From Achatina immaculata (lineage: Eukaryota > Mollusca > Gastropoda > Stylommatophora > Achatinidae): a DNA stretch of 64,000 nucleotides. Numbering within the stretch: position 1 is the stretch's first letter; every line of letters begins with the position of its first letter. Below are positions 13,401 through 21,734 of this stretch, piece after piece. A program made the position numbers and the translations under genes. The DNA lies in assembly GCA_009760885.1 (NCBI GenBank), contig CM019702.1:48695925-48759924 (forward strand). Direction: 5' to 3'. The notes under the pieces are model-generated. The model made no database searches, was not told the origin of the DNA, and saw only the letters and a program-made list of their open reading frames with translations.

Positions 13401-16400
13401 TTATCCCAGTATGGGCGTGTTTGGGACGGGACCGACCTCTAGGGCAGAGGTACTGTGACATGCATAGCCTTCAAGATTCACCCCTGGTATGAGCCGGTTT
13501 AGGCAAAATTCACCAGTATGGGTGTTTATCAGGTGTTACCGACCTCTAGAGCGGAGGTGGCATGACATGTCTAGCCATCAGGTTCCACCCCTGGTGTGTG
13601 CCGGTTTAGGCATATTTCACCAGTGTAGGTGTATTTCGGACATGGGCGGCCTCAAGAGCAGAGGTGCCGTGGTATAGCTCTCGTAGCGATACTACTGGAC
13701 ATACTTCACTTTCCACCACCTTTTCCCATCGGCTCCGCACAGCAACCTTTATTTCTTTTCCACATTTACTTCCTTAACCGGGAGGAGCTTCACTTCACGC
13801 ACGGCATTTGAAGAGTCTCGCCAGCAGTGTCTTAACCTCTGGGACAAGCCGGTTCATGCATTTCACCCGATATGACTGCACTCAGGACGTGGCCGACCTC
13901 CAGACCAGAGGTGCCGTGATTTGACTGTTTGCTTCGCTTTATCCTTTCTACCACCTTTTCCGCAGTGATGCTGCGCGGCAACCTCATTTGCAAATTTCTT
14001 CATTGGCCGGGAGGAGCACCGCTCCACGCACGGCAGCTGAAGATCTCGCCAACAGCGGATTTGTAATACTGACTCTGTAGCCCTGGTAAGGATAGGTATC
14101 TTCAGTTGTAACATGTAAGTACGGAGAGCAAATCACTCTTGACGTATAAAGCTTTGTTACAGATTATGTTAGAGGTGGGGGGTGATGTCCATATTTTAAC
14201 TGTAGTATGAGCAGCCCACTTGATTATAGTTTTATTCTAAGCTTCATTATGTTCTGCGTGTACATTCCTTATATGGTTTGCTGTTCTGCCCTTGTAGATG
14301 TTGACATGGTGAAGGACAAAGTATTGTGTGAAGTACCTTATGGTGGGATGCTGCTCATTAACAACATGATTCCCCACAGGAGGTTGGTGAAGTGTTGTAC
14401 ATATAGAAGACAAGGCTTCTGTTGCTGCAGTGAGAAAACATTTGTCCTGTTAATGCTGAGCTTGAGTTTCAAAATATTTTTGAATTCACATATGTCTTAT
14501 CTTATATCCTTCCCGTGCCGTTAAACATCACATAGGGCTCGCAAAGTAGTTCGCCAATTTTTCTTGTCTTCGGCGAGTCTTTCAACCTCATCAAAGGATT
14601 TTATGCCTGTTAATTTGGCTTCTCTTAATAATGTCCTCTTCAGAGTTTCACGCGGTCTGCTTCTTTTTCTTCAGCCTGTTGTGTTCCACTTGATAGCTTG
14701 TTTTGGGATTCTCTGATCATTTCTTCTCATCAAGTGACCAACATATGTCCATCTCCTTTTCCTGATCACTCATGAGACTGGTTGTTGTTCAGTCATCTGT
14801 CTTATCTCTGCATTGTTCTTGAATTCATTCCACTTGATGCCGAGTATTGTCACATATATGCTGATATATATAAAAGTTAAAGATTAAAAGGTTTCATTTT
14901 GTTAAAGTGTTCAGTGTACCAAAAAGATATTATTCTGTCAGAGTAACATTTAGTGATTTTTTTTATGCATGTAAATGGACATAAGAAGCAGACTTTTTAG
15001 CAGACTCCACTACCATAGGTTCCACATCAAGCATATTCTGTTAGTAAAACTAGTGGTCGGTGCACTGGCTATTAGCTGAGGTGAGGGAAAGCAATAGCCT
15101 GTTATCAGGAGCACAAAAGAAAGTTTTTAAAAAAGTAGGTCTACCTAGCACTGGTTTGCTGGCTTTGATAACTTCACACAGTTATCCTTGCTTCCCTTAG
15201 CTTCCAGTAAACATTTCAAGTGGATATGTAAGCTGATGTGTACATGCTGGATATATAAAGAGAATGATTAAGCATTCTTACCCCTTGTTCAGGTTGAAGC
15301 AATGTCTCTAGCCATTTGTGAATGCAGTCATTGATTTTCTCAAGTGTTAATTTTTGTGAGCTGATTGAAAAGTGAAATGGGTTATATCAGCTACAGGATG
15401 CTGGTGTAACCTCTTAGTTAAAAGACATTTTCTTTCTTTAGATTACTGAGTTTTGTCAGCACTTTGCTGTATAAAATGATATTTCTGAACCACAGGTATT
15501 TTACCAGCTTGATGATGTACACTGGCCTAGTCATTAGTCATGTAGAGATATTAAAATGTTTAACAGTTCTTCAATTGTAACGTATGGTGAATTTGCTTAT
15601 TTGTAATAAGCCTAGCCACCACTGGAAAACATGAAACATGCATTCGGTTTTCCACATGCCGTGTATCAGTTATTGGAACATTGTGTTCAGATATAATATT
15701 TTTAAAAATTTATTAAATAAAATGTTCATTCATTCATTCATTTGCATGTCCCTTGCAGAACTTTGCCTCTCTACTAGCACCCATGTAGGCCTCTCAGTTG
15801 TGAGCAAGATGGCCTGCTGCTGATGCATCCGTTTGTCTTGCAGCCATCTTCACCTTGGTCTTCCTCTCTCTCTTTTCCCCATTATGTACCCTTCCAAGAC
15901 AGTCTTCTCTTGATTATCATGACGTTTAATGTGTCTAAAATATTTAAGTTTTATTTGTTTAATCCTCTTTACTAGCCAGCCTTCTTCAATATTAAGTTCC
16001 TGTAGTATGGATATATTTGTTCTTTTTTGTGTCCATGATATTTGAAGGACTCTTTTGTAGCATTTACATTCAGAGGCATTTATGTGTTTCTCAGCTGTTT
16101 TATTAAGTGTCCAGGTCTCACAGGCATATGCTGCGATGGGAAAGATGCATGTCCTTAAAAATCTTATTTTTGTAGTTCTGTCCATTCCTCTTCACAGATT
16201 CTTTAGTTGTTTTACTTTCTGAAGAGCGATAGATGTCCTCCTTTTAATTTCCCTCATTGTATCTCCATTATTATTAGTTAGTAGTGATCCAAGATATTCA
16301 AAACTTTCCACTTCTTCCAGTTTTTCCTCATTGATACAAATAAAATGTAGTTAAGTAATTTCAAATATGATGTTCTACTAAACTGGTTTGTACTTGCAGT

Positions 16401-19289
16401 TAAGTTGTTTTTTTTGGGGGGGGAGAGGGTGTGGGCTGTCCACTGCTGAGTTGATAAATCTTGCACATTTTACATTTGTCTTTAATTAGTCATACCACAT
16501 AGTTTTCTTAACATTTATCTTTCTTTGTGTGGTTGTTTGAAGAGAGAGAGAGAGAGAGAGAGCAAGAATATTGTATACCGGCTTTTAACTGTGAGGAAAG
16601 TTTGTTTCTTTACCATATTTTATTTATAATTACATGACAGTTTGTCAGTACTTTCACAGCTTAAATGTATTTATTTTAATGAGTTATTACTTCTTTTTGT
16701 TTTTGAAAGTTATTCAGGGATTGATTCCTGTGTTAACATGTACACATGTATAGTACGTGAATGTTTAGTACAGTTTTATAGACGTCCAGTGCTTAATTGA
16801 TGTCCAGTGTGTGAAACAAGGTTAGAACAGTAGTCTTTGTTTTTGAAATCCTCACATTCTCCCTTTCACCAAGCCACATTCACAAATATCAGCCACATTA
16901 TCTTTTGGTTTCAGTTTGAACAATACATCTGATGAAATTCGTTGGAGCCTTGACCTTCGCTGGCAGACACCTGAGAAGCCTGTGGGCTTCTATGGCATTA
17001 AGAAGGGGGTCCTGATGAGGTCAAAGAATAACCCAGTCAAAGAGATTGATTGGTACTCTTTCAATAATGTGGACAGACATGCTGTGGCAAGGACTGAATG
17101 TGATGTATGTTGTCTTACTTTTATGCTCCTCTTAATAGTTATGTTTACTGCCTGAAGAATCCATTAACACTAAGGTGGCTTTTTTTCAGAATTGTTTATA
17201 TACCAGTATCACAGTACCAACAAAAGTGGAAATCTCTTACAACCAACAGCCTGATGAGTACTTATATACTGCTGTCACAGTACCAACAAAGGTGGAAATC
17301 ATTTGCTACCAACAGCTCCATGTGTTCTTATATACTAGTCTCACAGTACCAACAAAAGTGGAAATCCATTGCTACCAACAGTCTCATGTGACTTGGACAC
17401 AGAAGGGACAAGAGAGAGTATACACAATGATGTCGAATGCTTTGAAAATATATAAATAGGCTTTCTTTTAGTTTAAGTGATTTCCAAAAACAAAAATTCA
17501 CTAAGAAATCATTGACTTCTTGTCTACATGTATACAAAATTTAATATTCTCAAAGCTCATTAAATTTAAATTGTCTACAAGTTCTGTAGCCTATCAACAG
17601 TTTTTGAGATTTCCAACACATTTGATACAAATAACATCACTGCTGTATCTAGACCAACAGGCAGCAGTAAGGATAAATGGTGAAACAATAACTTGCTTTG
17701 ATATAAAACAAGAGGTCCGTCAGACGTGCATGCTGTCACCTTACTTATTTAACTTGTATACTGAAAATATAATGAGGAATGAAAGAGAAGATGTAGACAA
17801 AGAATATTACAATGCCATAAAGATTGGAGGTTATGAAATACCAGGGATTAGATATGCTTATAACACAGCATTACTGTCCACAACACAAAAAGGAATGGAA
17901 AAACTAATTATGTCAGTCTGTAAGAACAGTGAAGAGCAAAACCTCTATCTTAATGGGAAGAAAACTAAATTGATAACAACTGACAAAACAAACAAGGCAG
18001 CTGAAATATGTATCAGTGAGGAAAAACTGGAAGAAGTGAGTTTTGAATATCAGATCACTACTAACTAATAATGGAGATACAATGAGGGAAATTAAAAGGA
18101 GGATATATTCGCTTTCAAAAAGTAAAACAACTAAAGAAGCTGTGGAGAGCAACAGACAGAACTGCAAAAATAAGATTTTTAAGGGCATGCATCTTTCCCA
18201 TCACAACATTTCTGATGTACACTGGACTAGTCATAGTTTCATATACTGTATACTGAAATTGCTCATTGTATGAGGGTCATACCGAAGGTCGTGAGCAAAA
18301 GTTTTTTAAAAATCAGAATTTATAGATACAGAAAATATAAATGTATAGATAGAGAAAATATAAATGTATCACCTTAATCTGCATCCTTTTCTTCACTTTT
18401 CAATATAATCGCCATTTCTCTGCATACATTGTTCCCATCGCTCTGCAAGTTTGAAAATACCCTCCCGGTAGAATTCCGTTCCAGCTGACCGAAAACACAG
18501 ATGCACTGCTTTCTGGACGTTCTCTCCCAATGGGCACAAATGTTTCTATAGCCTAGGGTTTCAATCATTTCCTGTACTGCATTGTGTCCTATTCCAAGAT
18601 TTACAGCGATTTCAGATACTGTGACACATCTGTCTTCTTTAATGATGTCATCAACTCTTTCCACATTGCATTCAGTGGAGGCAGTTCGAGGGCGACTGCT
18701 GCGAGGCATACCTTGGATGATCGTGTTTCCATCTTTGAAATGTTTCACCCACCTTCTAACACTGATACCACCCATACACACATCTCCATAAGCAAGTTGA
18801 AGTCTTTGGTGAATTTCAGCAGCAGGGATTTCCTCTTTAATGAGGAACTCAATAACAGCAAGTTGACGAAACGAAAGTTGAGCACCCACCATTTTGTTTC
18901 TGCTCAATGTGGTCACGTGTCACATGATGGTGATGTCATGTGACCTCTACATGAAGTGCAAAGGATGCAGATTAAGGTGATACATTTATATTTTCTCAAT
19001 CTATAAATTCTGATTTTTAAAAAAATTTTGCTCACAACTTTCAGTATGACCCTTGTAGTTTGTGCTTTGTTGCTTGACATATAACGATTGCAGTTGTTAA
19101 TTGCTTGTTGAAAAAAAATTGTTGGTCAGGGCTTAATTTCTCTTCTGCTAGGACAATGTTGTAGAAGAGGAAGATGAGTTTGATACAGTCATTGTTGGCC
19201 CATGGATGAAGAAATGGGAGATGACCCACACAAACAGGCACACAGACAAACTGGCATCCAGGAAAGAAACATCATGGCACAAAGCTTAA
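4318..19289 (+). CDS. Phytanoyl-CoA dioxygenase (PhyH) family protein, 9 coding exons
   Basis: Predicted Fe(II)/2-oxoglutarate-dependent oxygenase. Coding exons: 4318-4452, 5730-5847, 6808-6908, 8842-8983, 10199-10293, 11485-11590, 14298-14382, 16915-17104, 19152-19289. They sum to 1110 nt (369 residues plus TAA). Every junction has GT/AG and phases agree throughout. The PhyH domain runs from about residue 40 to 275. Iron ligands are H164 and D166 (PWHQDSAYL; D166 split by an intron) and H259 (IPHRS); R270, eleven residues after H259, sits where the 2-oxoglutarate-binding arginine of human PHYH lies. A conserved-looking GGH and HTCCWGNTWY segment lies near residues 201-218. An acidic stretch then GPWMKKWEMTH follows to the C-terminus. 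No signal peptide, membrane segment or C-terminal SKL-type peroxisomal signal is visible, so cytosolic location is more likely than peroxisomal; substrate is unknown. It looks intact and is probably expressed. It is not clearly PHYH or PHYHD1, so no symbol is given. Confidence 0.92.
5030..5260 (+). repeat. Repeat family S, copy 1 (intron 1)
   Basis: Shares the order ACCATAGTTGACCAAG, TTGGTACTCCCAGTAACAGG, CTAGCCTGGCTAA and GGGATTGCCATA with 6530-6770, 28690-29060 and 32430-32550. A short dispersed repeat, about 230-300 bp, SINE-sized. No pol III boxes are obvious. Confidence 0.7.
5730..5847 (+). CDS. PhyH gene, coding exon 2
   Basis: Acceptor TTATTATAG|GGA and donor TCAA|GTAAGT. Encodes residues 46-84 plus the first base of Ser85: GFLLVPEYFKKEEL begins the PhyH fold (the usual 'G(F/Y)xxVxxxF' opening), followed by a charged helix. 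Confidence 0.92.
6157..6493 (+). mobile_element. Heptamer-tailed LINE, 3' end (copy 2, intron 2)
   Basis: 5'-truncated insertion covering only the last ~110 codons and tail. Frames encode NKLSSGTQQ...KRTLLREAKLTGIKSF then DEVERLAEDRKNWRTTLRAL. It ends GATATAAGATAAGATG at about 6493. One of the better preserved copies, close in sequence to 48055-48447. Confidence 0.85.
6530..6770 (+). repeat. Repeat family S, copy 2 (intron 2)
   Basis: Same order of motifs as 5030-5260 (CACAGCTGACCAAGACCC, GTTGGTACCCCCAGTAAC, CTAGCCTGGCTAATGG), followed by TTAGCTTCACTCAGAG, which both copies share. Confidence 0.7.
6808..6908 (+). CDS. PhyH gene, coding exon 3
   Basis: Acceptor TCCTCAG|GTTTG, donor GAG|GTGAAT, entry phase 1, exit phase 0. 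Encodes LYKEYGLFQRLTYIEKEF and the ANVILHKQGKLTE segment, residues 86-118. Confidence 0.9.
7190..7757 (+). mobile_element. Mariner-like non-autonomous element in intron 3
   Basis: Terminal inverted repeats of about 30 bp begin TGAGGGT...CAAA at the left and end ...TTTGATTTACCCTCA at the right. Both ends are flanked by TA (7188-7189 and 7758-7759), the mariner/Tc1 target site. At 568 bp it is too short for a transposase. A + strand stretch near 7340-7570 reads KKEVHSVIQFFPLK, weakly like a mariner N-terminal helix-turn-helix, so it may be an internal deletion derivative. Confidence 0.75.
7869..8557. mobile_element. TTAA-flanked MITE, copy 1 (intron 3)
   Basis: Begins TTAACTCTTCCCG and ends CGGGAAGAGTTAA: short inverted repeats immediately inside TTAA, the piggyBac target site. 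The 0.69 kb interior is about 85-90% like copy 2 at 11950-12626. An internal stretch (FSVFDDVDRG-like in copy 2) may be a relic of an acidic transposase N-terminus, but no open transposase remains. Confidence 0.75.
8570..8710 (-). repeat. Possible tRNA-derived SINE head
   Basis: The minus strand contains GCATGTGGTCCTTCAGTC and, about 35 bases later, a B-box-like GGGTCAAATCCTG. It borders MITE copy 1 directly. The A box is poor. Confidence 0.35.
8842..8983 (+). CDS. PhyH gene, coding exon 4 (iron-binding His)
   Basis: Acceptor TTTCTAG|GGA, donor CAGG|GTAATA. Encodes residues 119-165 and the first base of Asp166. It ends in VPWHQ, so the intron splits the HxD iron-binding motif between His164 and Asp166. 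Confidence 0.93.
9265..9510 (-). repeat. tRNA-derived SINE (intron 4)
   Basis: The minus strand starts GTGTGGTCTCATGGTTAGA (A-box region) with a B-box-like AGTTTGATTCCC some 35 bases on, then a ~170-bp body. Spacing and order fit a tRNA head. Confidence 0.6.
10199..10293 (+). CDS. PhyH gene, coding exon 5 (iron-binding Asp)
   Basis: Acceptor TTAACAG|ATAGT, donor GAG|GTAGGC. Completes Asp166 and encodes SAYLDNDAYNVLQATAWIPL through NGCME, residues 166-197, exit phase 0. AWIPLLDATEKNGCME is a typical PhyH core strand and turn. Confidence 0.93.
10508..10582 (+). repeat. Local tandem duplication (~38 bp x2)
   Basis: AATTAAACTGTGA...ATTTAGAAGAGTACTAAGAG is repeated once with few changes in intron 5. 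Polymorphism-scale duplication with no visible function. Confidence 0.6.
11485..11590 (+). CDS. PhyH gene, coding exon 6
   Basis: Too short to stand out as an open frame; found because the exon 5 to exon 7 gap lacked the GGH region. Acceptor AAAATCAG|GTT, donor CTGA|GTAAGA. Encodes VISGGHLAGRVVRHTCCW, then GNTWYVMMDEKDAEAKL, residues 198-232 plus one base of Asn233. Phases fit both neighbours. Confidence 0.88.
11820..11949 (+). repeat. tRNA-derived SINE, interrupted by a MITE (intron 6)
   Basis: GGTGTAGTGGTTAGTG (A-box region) and GGTGGTCCATGTCC (decayed B box), then CAGCCAGAGACACC. The TTAA-flanked MITE at 11950 cuts it; sequence after 12626 is probably the rest of the SINE. Confidence 0.6.
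11950..12626. mobile_element. TTAA-flanked MITE, copy 2 (intron 6)
   Basis: TTAACTCTTCCC... to ...CGGGAAGAGTTAA, colinear with 7869-8557 over its whole length apart from the first ~90 bp, which are more diverged. Internal reading EEKHRKFSVFDDVDRGIDM is open for about 40 codons and then stops. Both copies sit in introns of the same gene, 3.4 kb apart. Confidence 0.75.
12755..14057 (-). mobile_element. HAR retroposon, copy A, 5'-truncated (intron 6)
   Basis: Minus-sense copy of a non-coding repeat also at 29722-31225 and 41700-43243. The + strand left end is (CTT)n, that is a (GAA)n tail on the sense strand. A 13-bp target duplication GATTTGTAATACT flanks it (12742-12754 and 14058-14070). Inside are three ~95-bp units with TTTCTCACCGG...CCGGGTGAGAGG and four ~110-bp units with GCCGGTTTAGGCAT and GACCTCTAGAGCGGAGGT, each able to form hairpins. 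The 5' end is truncated exactly where full copies have a 10-bp hairpin. The open frames within are short and not conserved in register. Confidence 0.85.
14298..14382 (+). CDS. PhyH gene, coding exon 7 (second iron-binding His)
   Basis: Acceptor CCCTTGTAG|ATG, donor GGAG|GTTGGT. Encodes VDMVKDKVLCEVPYGGMLL then INNMIPHR, residues 234-260, plus two bases of Ser261. His259 of IPHR is the third iron ligand. Confidence 0.92.
14490..14850 (-). mobile_element. Heptamer-tailed LINE, 3' end (copy 3, intron 7)
   Basis: Minus-strand copy of the 6157/48055 family: tail TTATATC near 14500, then the complements of RALCDV, DEVERLAEDKKNW, REAKLTGIKSFD and GHLMRRNDQRIPKQ. It starts near the EWNEFKN codons at ~14840. 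In intron 7 directly after exon 7. Confidence 0.85.
15850..16340 (-). mobile_element. LINE C-terminal RT fragment, minus strand (intron 7)
   Basis: The minus strand encodes IRFLRTCIFPIAAYACETWT, then LKYFRHIKRHDNQEKTVLEG and GKRERGRPR, the post-RT tail of an RTE/CR1-like element. The part at about 16126-16322 is homologous to the plus-strand copy at 18024-18211, giving an inverted pair around exon 8. Confidence 0.82.
16915..17104 (+). CDS. PhyH gene, coding exon 8 (2-oxoglutarate Arg)
   Basis: Acceptor GGTTTCAG|TTTG, donor GAT|GTATGT. Completes Ser261 and encodes LNNTSDEIRWSLDLRWQ through ARTECD, residues 262-324. Arg270 follows His259 by eleven residues, as in PHYH. The exon lies between inverted copies of one LINE (15850-16340 and 17560-18240). 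Confidence 0.93.
17200..17430 (+). repeat. 66-bp tandem triplication in a LINE 3' remnant (intron 8)
   Basis: CACAGTACCAACAAAxGTGG starts at 17210, 17276 and 17342. The period of 66 keeps frame, so each unit reads TVPTKVEI..CYQQ. The same protein-like string (EAEISCYQQPYVSW then QTGRERE) lies on the minus strand at about 25000-25070, so this is an expanded LINE 3' remnant rather than PhyH exon sequence. It starts about 100 bases after the exon 8 donor. Confidence 0.7.
17560..18240 (+). mobile_element. Degenerate LINE reverse transcriptase fragment (intron 8)
   Basis: Open for 182 codons but clearly RT: FDIKQEVRQTCMLSPYLFN (usually VRQGC), YAYNTALL in place of the catalytic YADDTALL, then LNGKKTKLI and the thumb region. 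Loss of both aspartates means it is inactive. After 18065 it shifts frame into NNGDTMREIKRRI, the same segment as in 15850-16340 in opposite orientation. Confidence 0.85.
18271..19055 (-). mobile_element. Internally deleted mariner element in intron 8
   Basis: Terminal inverted repeats of about 100 bp (AGGGTCATACYGAARGTYGTG...AATCAGAATTTATAG) with TA on both sides (18269-18270 and 19056-19057). A minus-strand frame (18916-18374) starts with the HTH N-terminus of a mariner transposase (LSFRQLAVIEFLIKEEIPAA, RPRTASTE, VTVSEIAVNLGIGHNAVQEM). It then jumps straight to the usual C-terminus (FSNLQ...NVCREMAIILKSEE). The whole DDD catalytic domain is deleted. The left inverted repeat has an extra ~20-bp duplication (ATAGATAGAGAAAATATAAA). 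Confidence 0.9.
19152..19289 (+). CDS. PhyH gene, coding exon 9 and stop
   Basis: Acceptor TCTGCTAG|GAC, stop TAA at 19287-19289. Encodes residues 325-369: an acidic run (EEEDEF), then VIVGPWMKKWEMTH and a basic tail ending SWHKA. The ending gives no PTS1 signal. Confidence 0.9.
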   Translation, partial: DNVVEEEDEFDTVIVGPWMKKWEMTHTNRHTDKLASRKETSWHKA

Positions 19290-19421
19290 ACAGCAGCAAC
19301 CAAGAAGTGGGGACACACTGTGAGAACAGGTGTTGATTTGACTCATGTATTCAGACAAATGATAAACTACATTTTAGTCAGTGAGTTAACCACATCAACT
19401 AGCATGTTTGAAGAGATTAAA

Positions 19422-19723
19422 AATAAATGTAACAGTGTAAATGGCAGGTAACATTAAAAAAGTTATAAATCTGTTTTTATTTCTGCTATGAATAATGTCA
19501 CTAGTACAGTGTTTCCAAAATTTTGTGCCATTTTATACATCTTGTTTAAAATTAATGGTGAAGTTATGGAATTTCAGTTCTTTATGATTTTTTATGCACA
19601 GAAATTGCATTTTAAACCATAATCTGAGATCAGTTAACCAGGACAATTTATTGGGGGTTTTTTTTTTTGTATTGTGTGATATTTTATCTTTTAAACTTGT
19701 CTTTTTTAATCTAAATTAATAAA
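19422..19723 (+). terminator. Candidate polyadenylation signals of the PhyH gene
   Basis: AATAAA hexamers occur at 19422-19427 and 19718-19723, about 135 and 430 bases after the stop codon. Either could serve the 3' UTR; transcript ends cannot be told from DNA alone. Confidence 0.5.
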
Positions 19724-19729
19724 GGTATA

Positions 19730-21265
19730 TCTTGGTTTCTGCCAAGTTTGTGTTACTGGAGGAACCAGTGAAATTGAAGCATCGTAAATGGCAGCCAGAT
19801 TCGTAGTGTAAATTAATGGCATAATATATATATATATATAGTTTCATTTCAAGCTCTGAAATCAGGCTTATAATATGAAAAACATACATTTTAGTTCTGA
19901 CAGATAACCTGCTTTACGGCATTTCCTTTTTCGTTGAAGAAAGAGTACAGTGTAGGTTGCTACAAATTTCTAAAGCTTTTTTTCTAATGTGGATTAGCCT
20001 TGGTGACCCAACTCTGGTGCCATGTTTAATAATGTACTTAAATCAAGTGTTACTTATACATTGGGATAATCTTTAATGGTTTCTTTTCTTTTTTTTTCCC
20101 CCTAGTTTGACCCATAAACTTTCATTATAAATGTAAATATTTTTTGTGGGCTATTTTGTTGAGAGGTTTGATTTCTAAACTAAATAATGTAAATACTTTG
20201 CAGCATTGTTAAACAGTAGTATGGTTAAAAGAAGAAAAAAAGTAAAAATACCATCATCGGCCTTGACCTGATAGCCCGCAAGATCCCATGCTGGCAGTTC
20301 AGAAGACTATAATTAATCATGTATTGATCTTGTCACATATGTTACATTTTGAATACTTCTTTTTTTTCGCTTCATGCATGAAAATGCAGTAATTGTTGTA
20401 AACTGAACCCTTCAGAATAGATATATCTAATTAAGGCACAAAAACAAGATATTAAAGAAATAGTGAAATAATGAACCTGTGAACAGTAGAGATTATCATC
20501 ACACATCTGGAACATCATACATCTGGTCAAAAAACACTACTTCATTAATTAATTATATATAGACGGACAACGATAGAGTTAGAATTTTTTTAAACCGGCA
20601 CAACCGTACCTGTCTTTCACTTTGCATGAAGTACTTTCCAAAATACCAGTTTTCCCAGTGCAACATATGACACATTATACTTTTTTTTTTTTTTTAAATG
20701 TAAAATTAAACACATTTTACAAACATCAGTGGGAATTAAAATGTTCGTGTGAAAATGTTGTTCTTGCAAAATGCTGGCATGCTGAACTAAAGTCAAAACT
20801 GACCAATTCTACTCCATACAAACTGAGCACCATCAGTCTGCTTGCCAGATTATCCTCCAACTGATTTTCCTGGTTCCTCTTTAATTAGGTTTTTGATAAT
20901 ATAAACGAGTTATGATAACTGATGACCTCCAAAAGTTTCATTTTTATCTTTTTTTTTTAAAATCAATAATTTTCCTGTAATTGCTGGTCACAATGTCACT
21001 GGACAGACTGAAGATAATGAGAGAGAATTTTATTTCTCTAGGTGTAAAGTCTTTCTGCTCAGACTGATCCTTGTGAAATGCATCTCTCCACACAGAAAAA
21101 TCATTAATGCTTGCGTGATGCTAATAAATTATTACTAATTGTAATTTGTTATTTTTATAAAATATAATGTCAGACTGGTGGATGGATGGGGAGATGGAGA
21201 TTTCTGGCAGGGATGAGGAAAATCTGGTGTGAAACCAATGAATCCAGGATGTGACAACCCTATGG
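19730..21265. other. Intergenic sequence, no gene recognised
   Basis: AT-rich sequence with a short (TA)n at about 19826-19841 and several A/T runs. No coding, SINE or LINE signal that I can support. Confidence 0.5.
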
Positions 21266-21269
21266 GTCT

Positions 21270-21475
21270 TTAATCAGAATGATGTAAACAAAGCAGAGCC
21301 AGCAGACTATAGGTGGCAGGGAATGGATATCGTTGAAGCACTCATCAGATTCCTCATCCTAAAGTCGGACTGTCTGGCTATCAGAATGATATAAACAAAA
21401 CAGAGCCAGCAGACTATAGGTGGCAGGGAATGTATATCATTGAGGCACTCATCGGATTCCACATCCTAAAGTCAG
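21270..21475 (+). repeat. Tandem duplication (~115 bp x2)
   Basis: AGAATGATRTAAACAAARCAGAGCC through CATCCTAAAGTC occurs twice in succession with about ten differences. The second copy runs on into a dispersed-looking sequence with a (GAA)n end. Confidence 0.7.
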
Positions 21476-21479
21476 AGTG

Positions 21480-21732
21480 TCTCTGTGGAACTGTCTCAAA
21501 GCCATCTGGCCAGCCAACATTGCACTCTGGGTCTGACATGGAGAAGGGGCTTAACTACAGCCATCAGAGACCAGCCTACACCACCGTCTCCATGGCAGTC
21601 CAAGCAAGATCACAGTCTGCCCTAGCAAGGAAAGGTGCTGAAGTCGGAGGTACCCAGCCAAAAGGCGCATCGCAAAAATCAGGGTACCACACATTATTGC
21701 CAATGTGTGTATGAAGAAGAAGAAGAAGATCC
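21480..21732 (+). repeat. Unclassified retroposon-like repeat with (GAA)n tail
   Basis: GC-richer block beginning about CTGTGGAACTGTCTC and ending GTGTGTATGAAGAAGAAGAA. The terminal GAA run at 21713-21729 resembles the tails of the 23575 LINE and of HAR. No protein homology recognised. Confidence 0.4.
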
Positions 21733-21734
21733 AG

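Noticed and set aside
17520..18068. 182-codon frame as a host gene
   Set aside because: It contains RT motifs with the catalytic aspartates lost (YAYN) and homology to the LINE fragment at 15850-16340, so it is retrotransposon debris.
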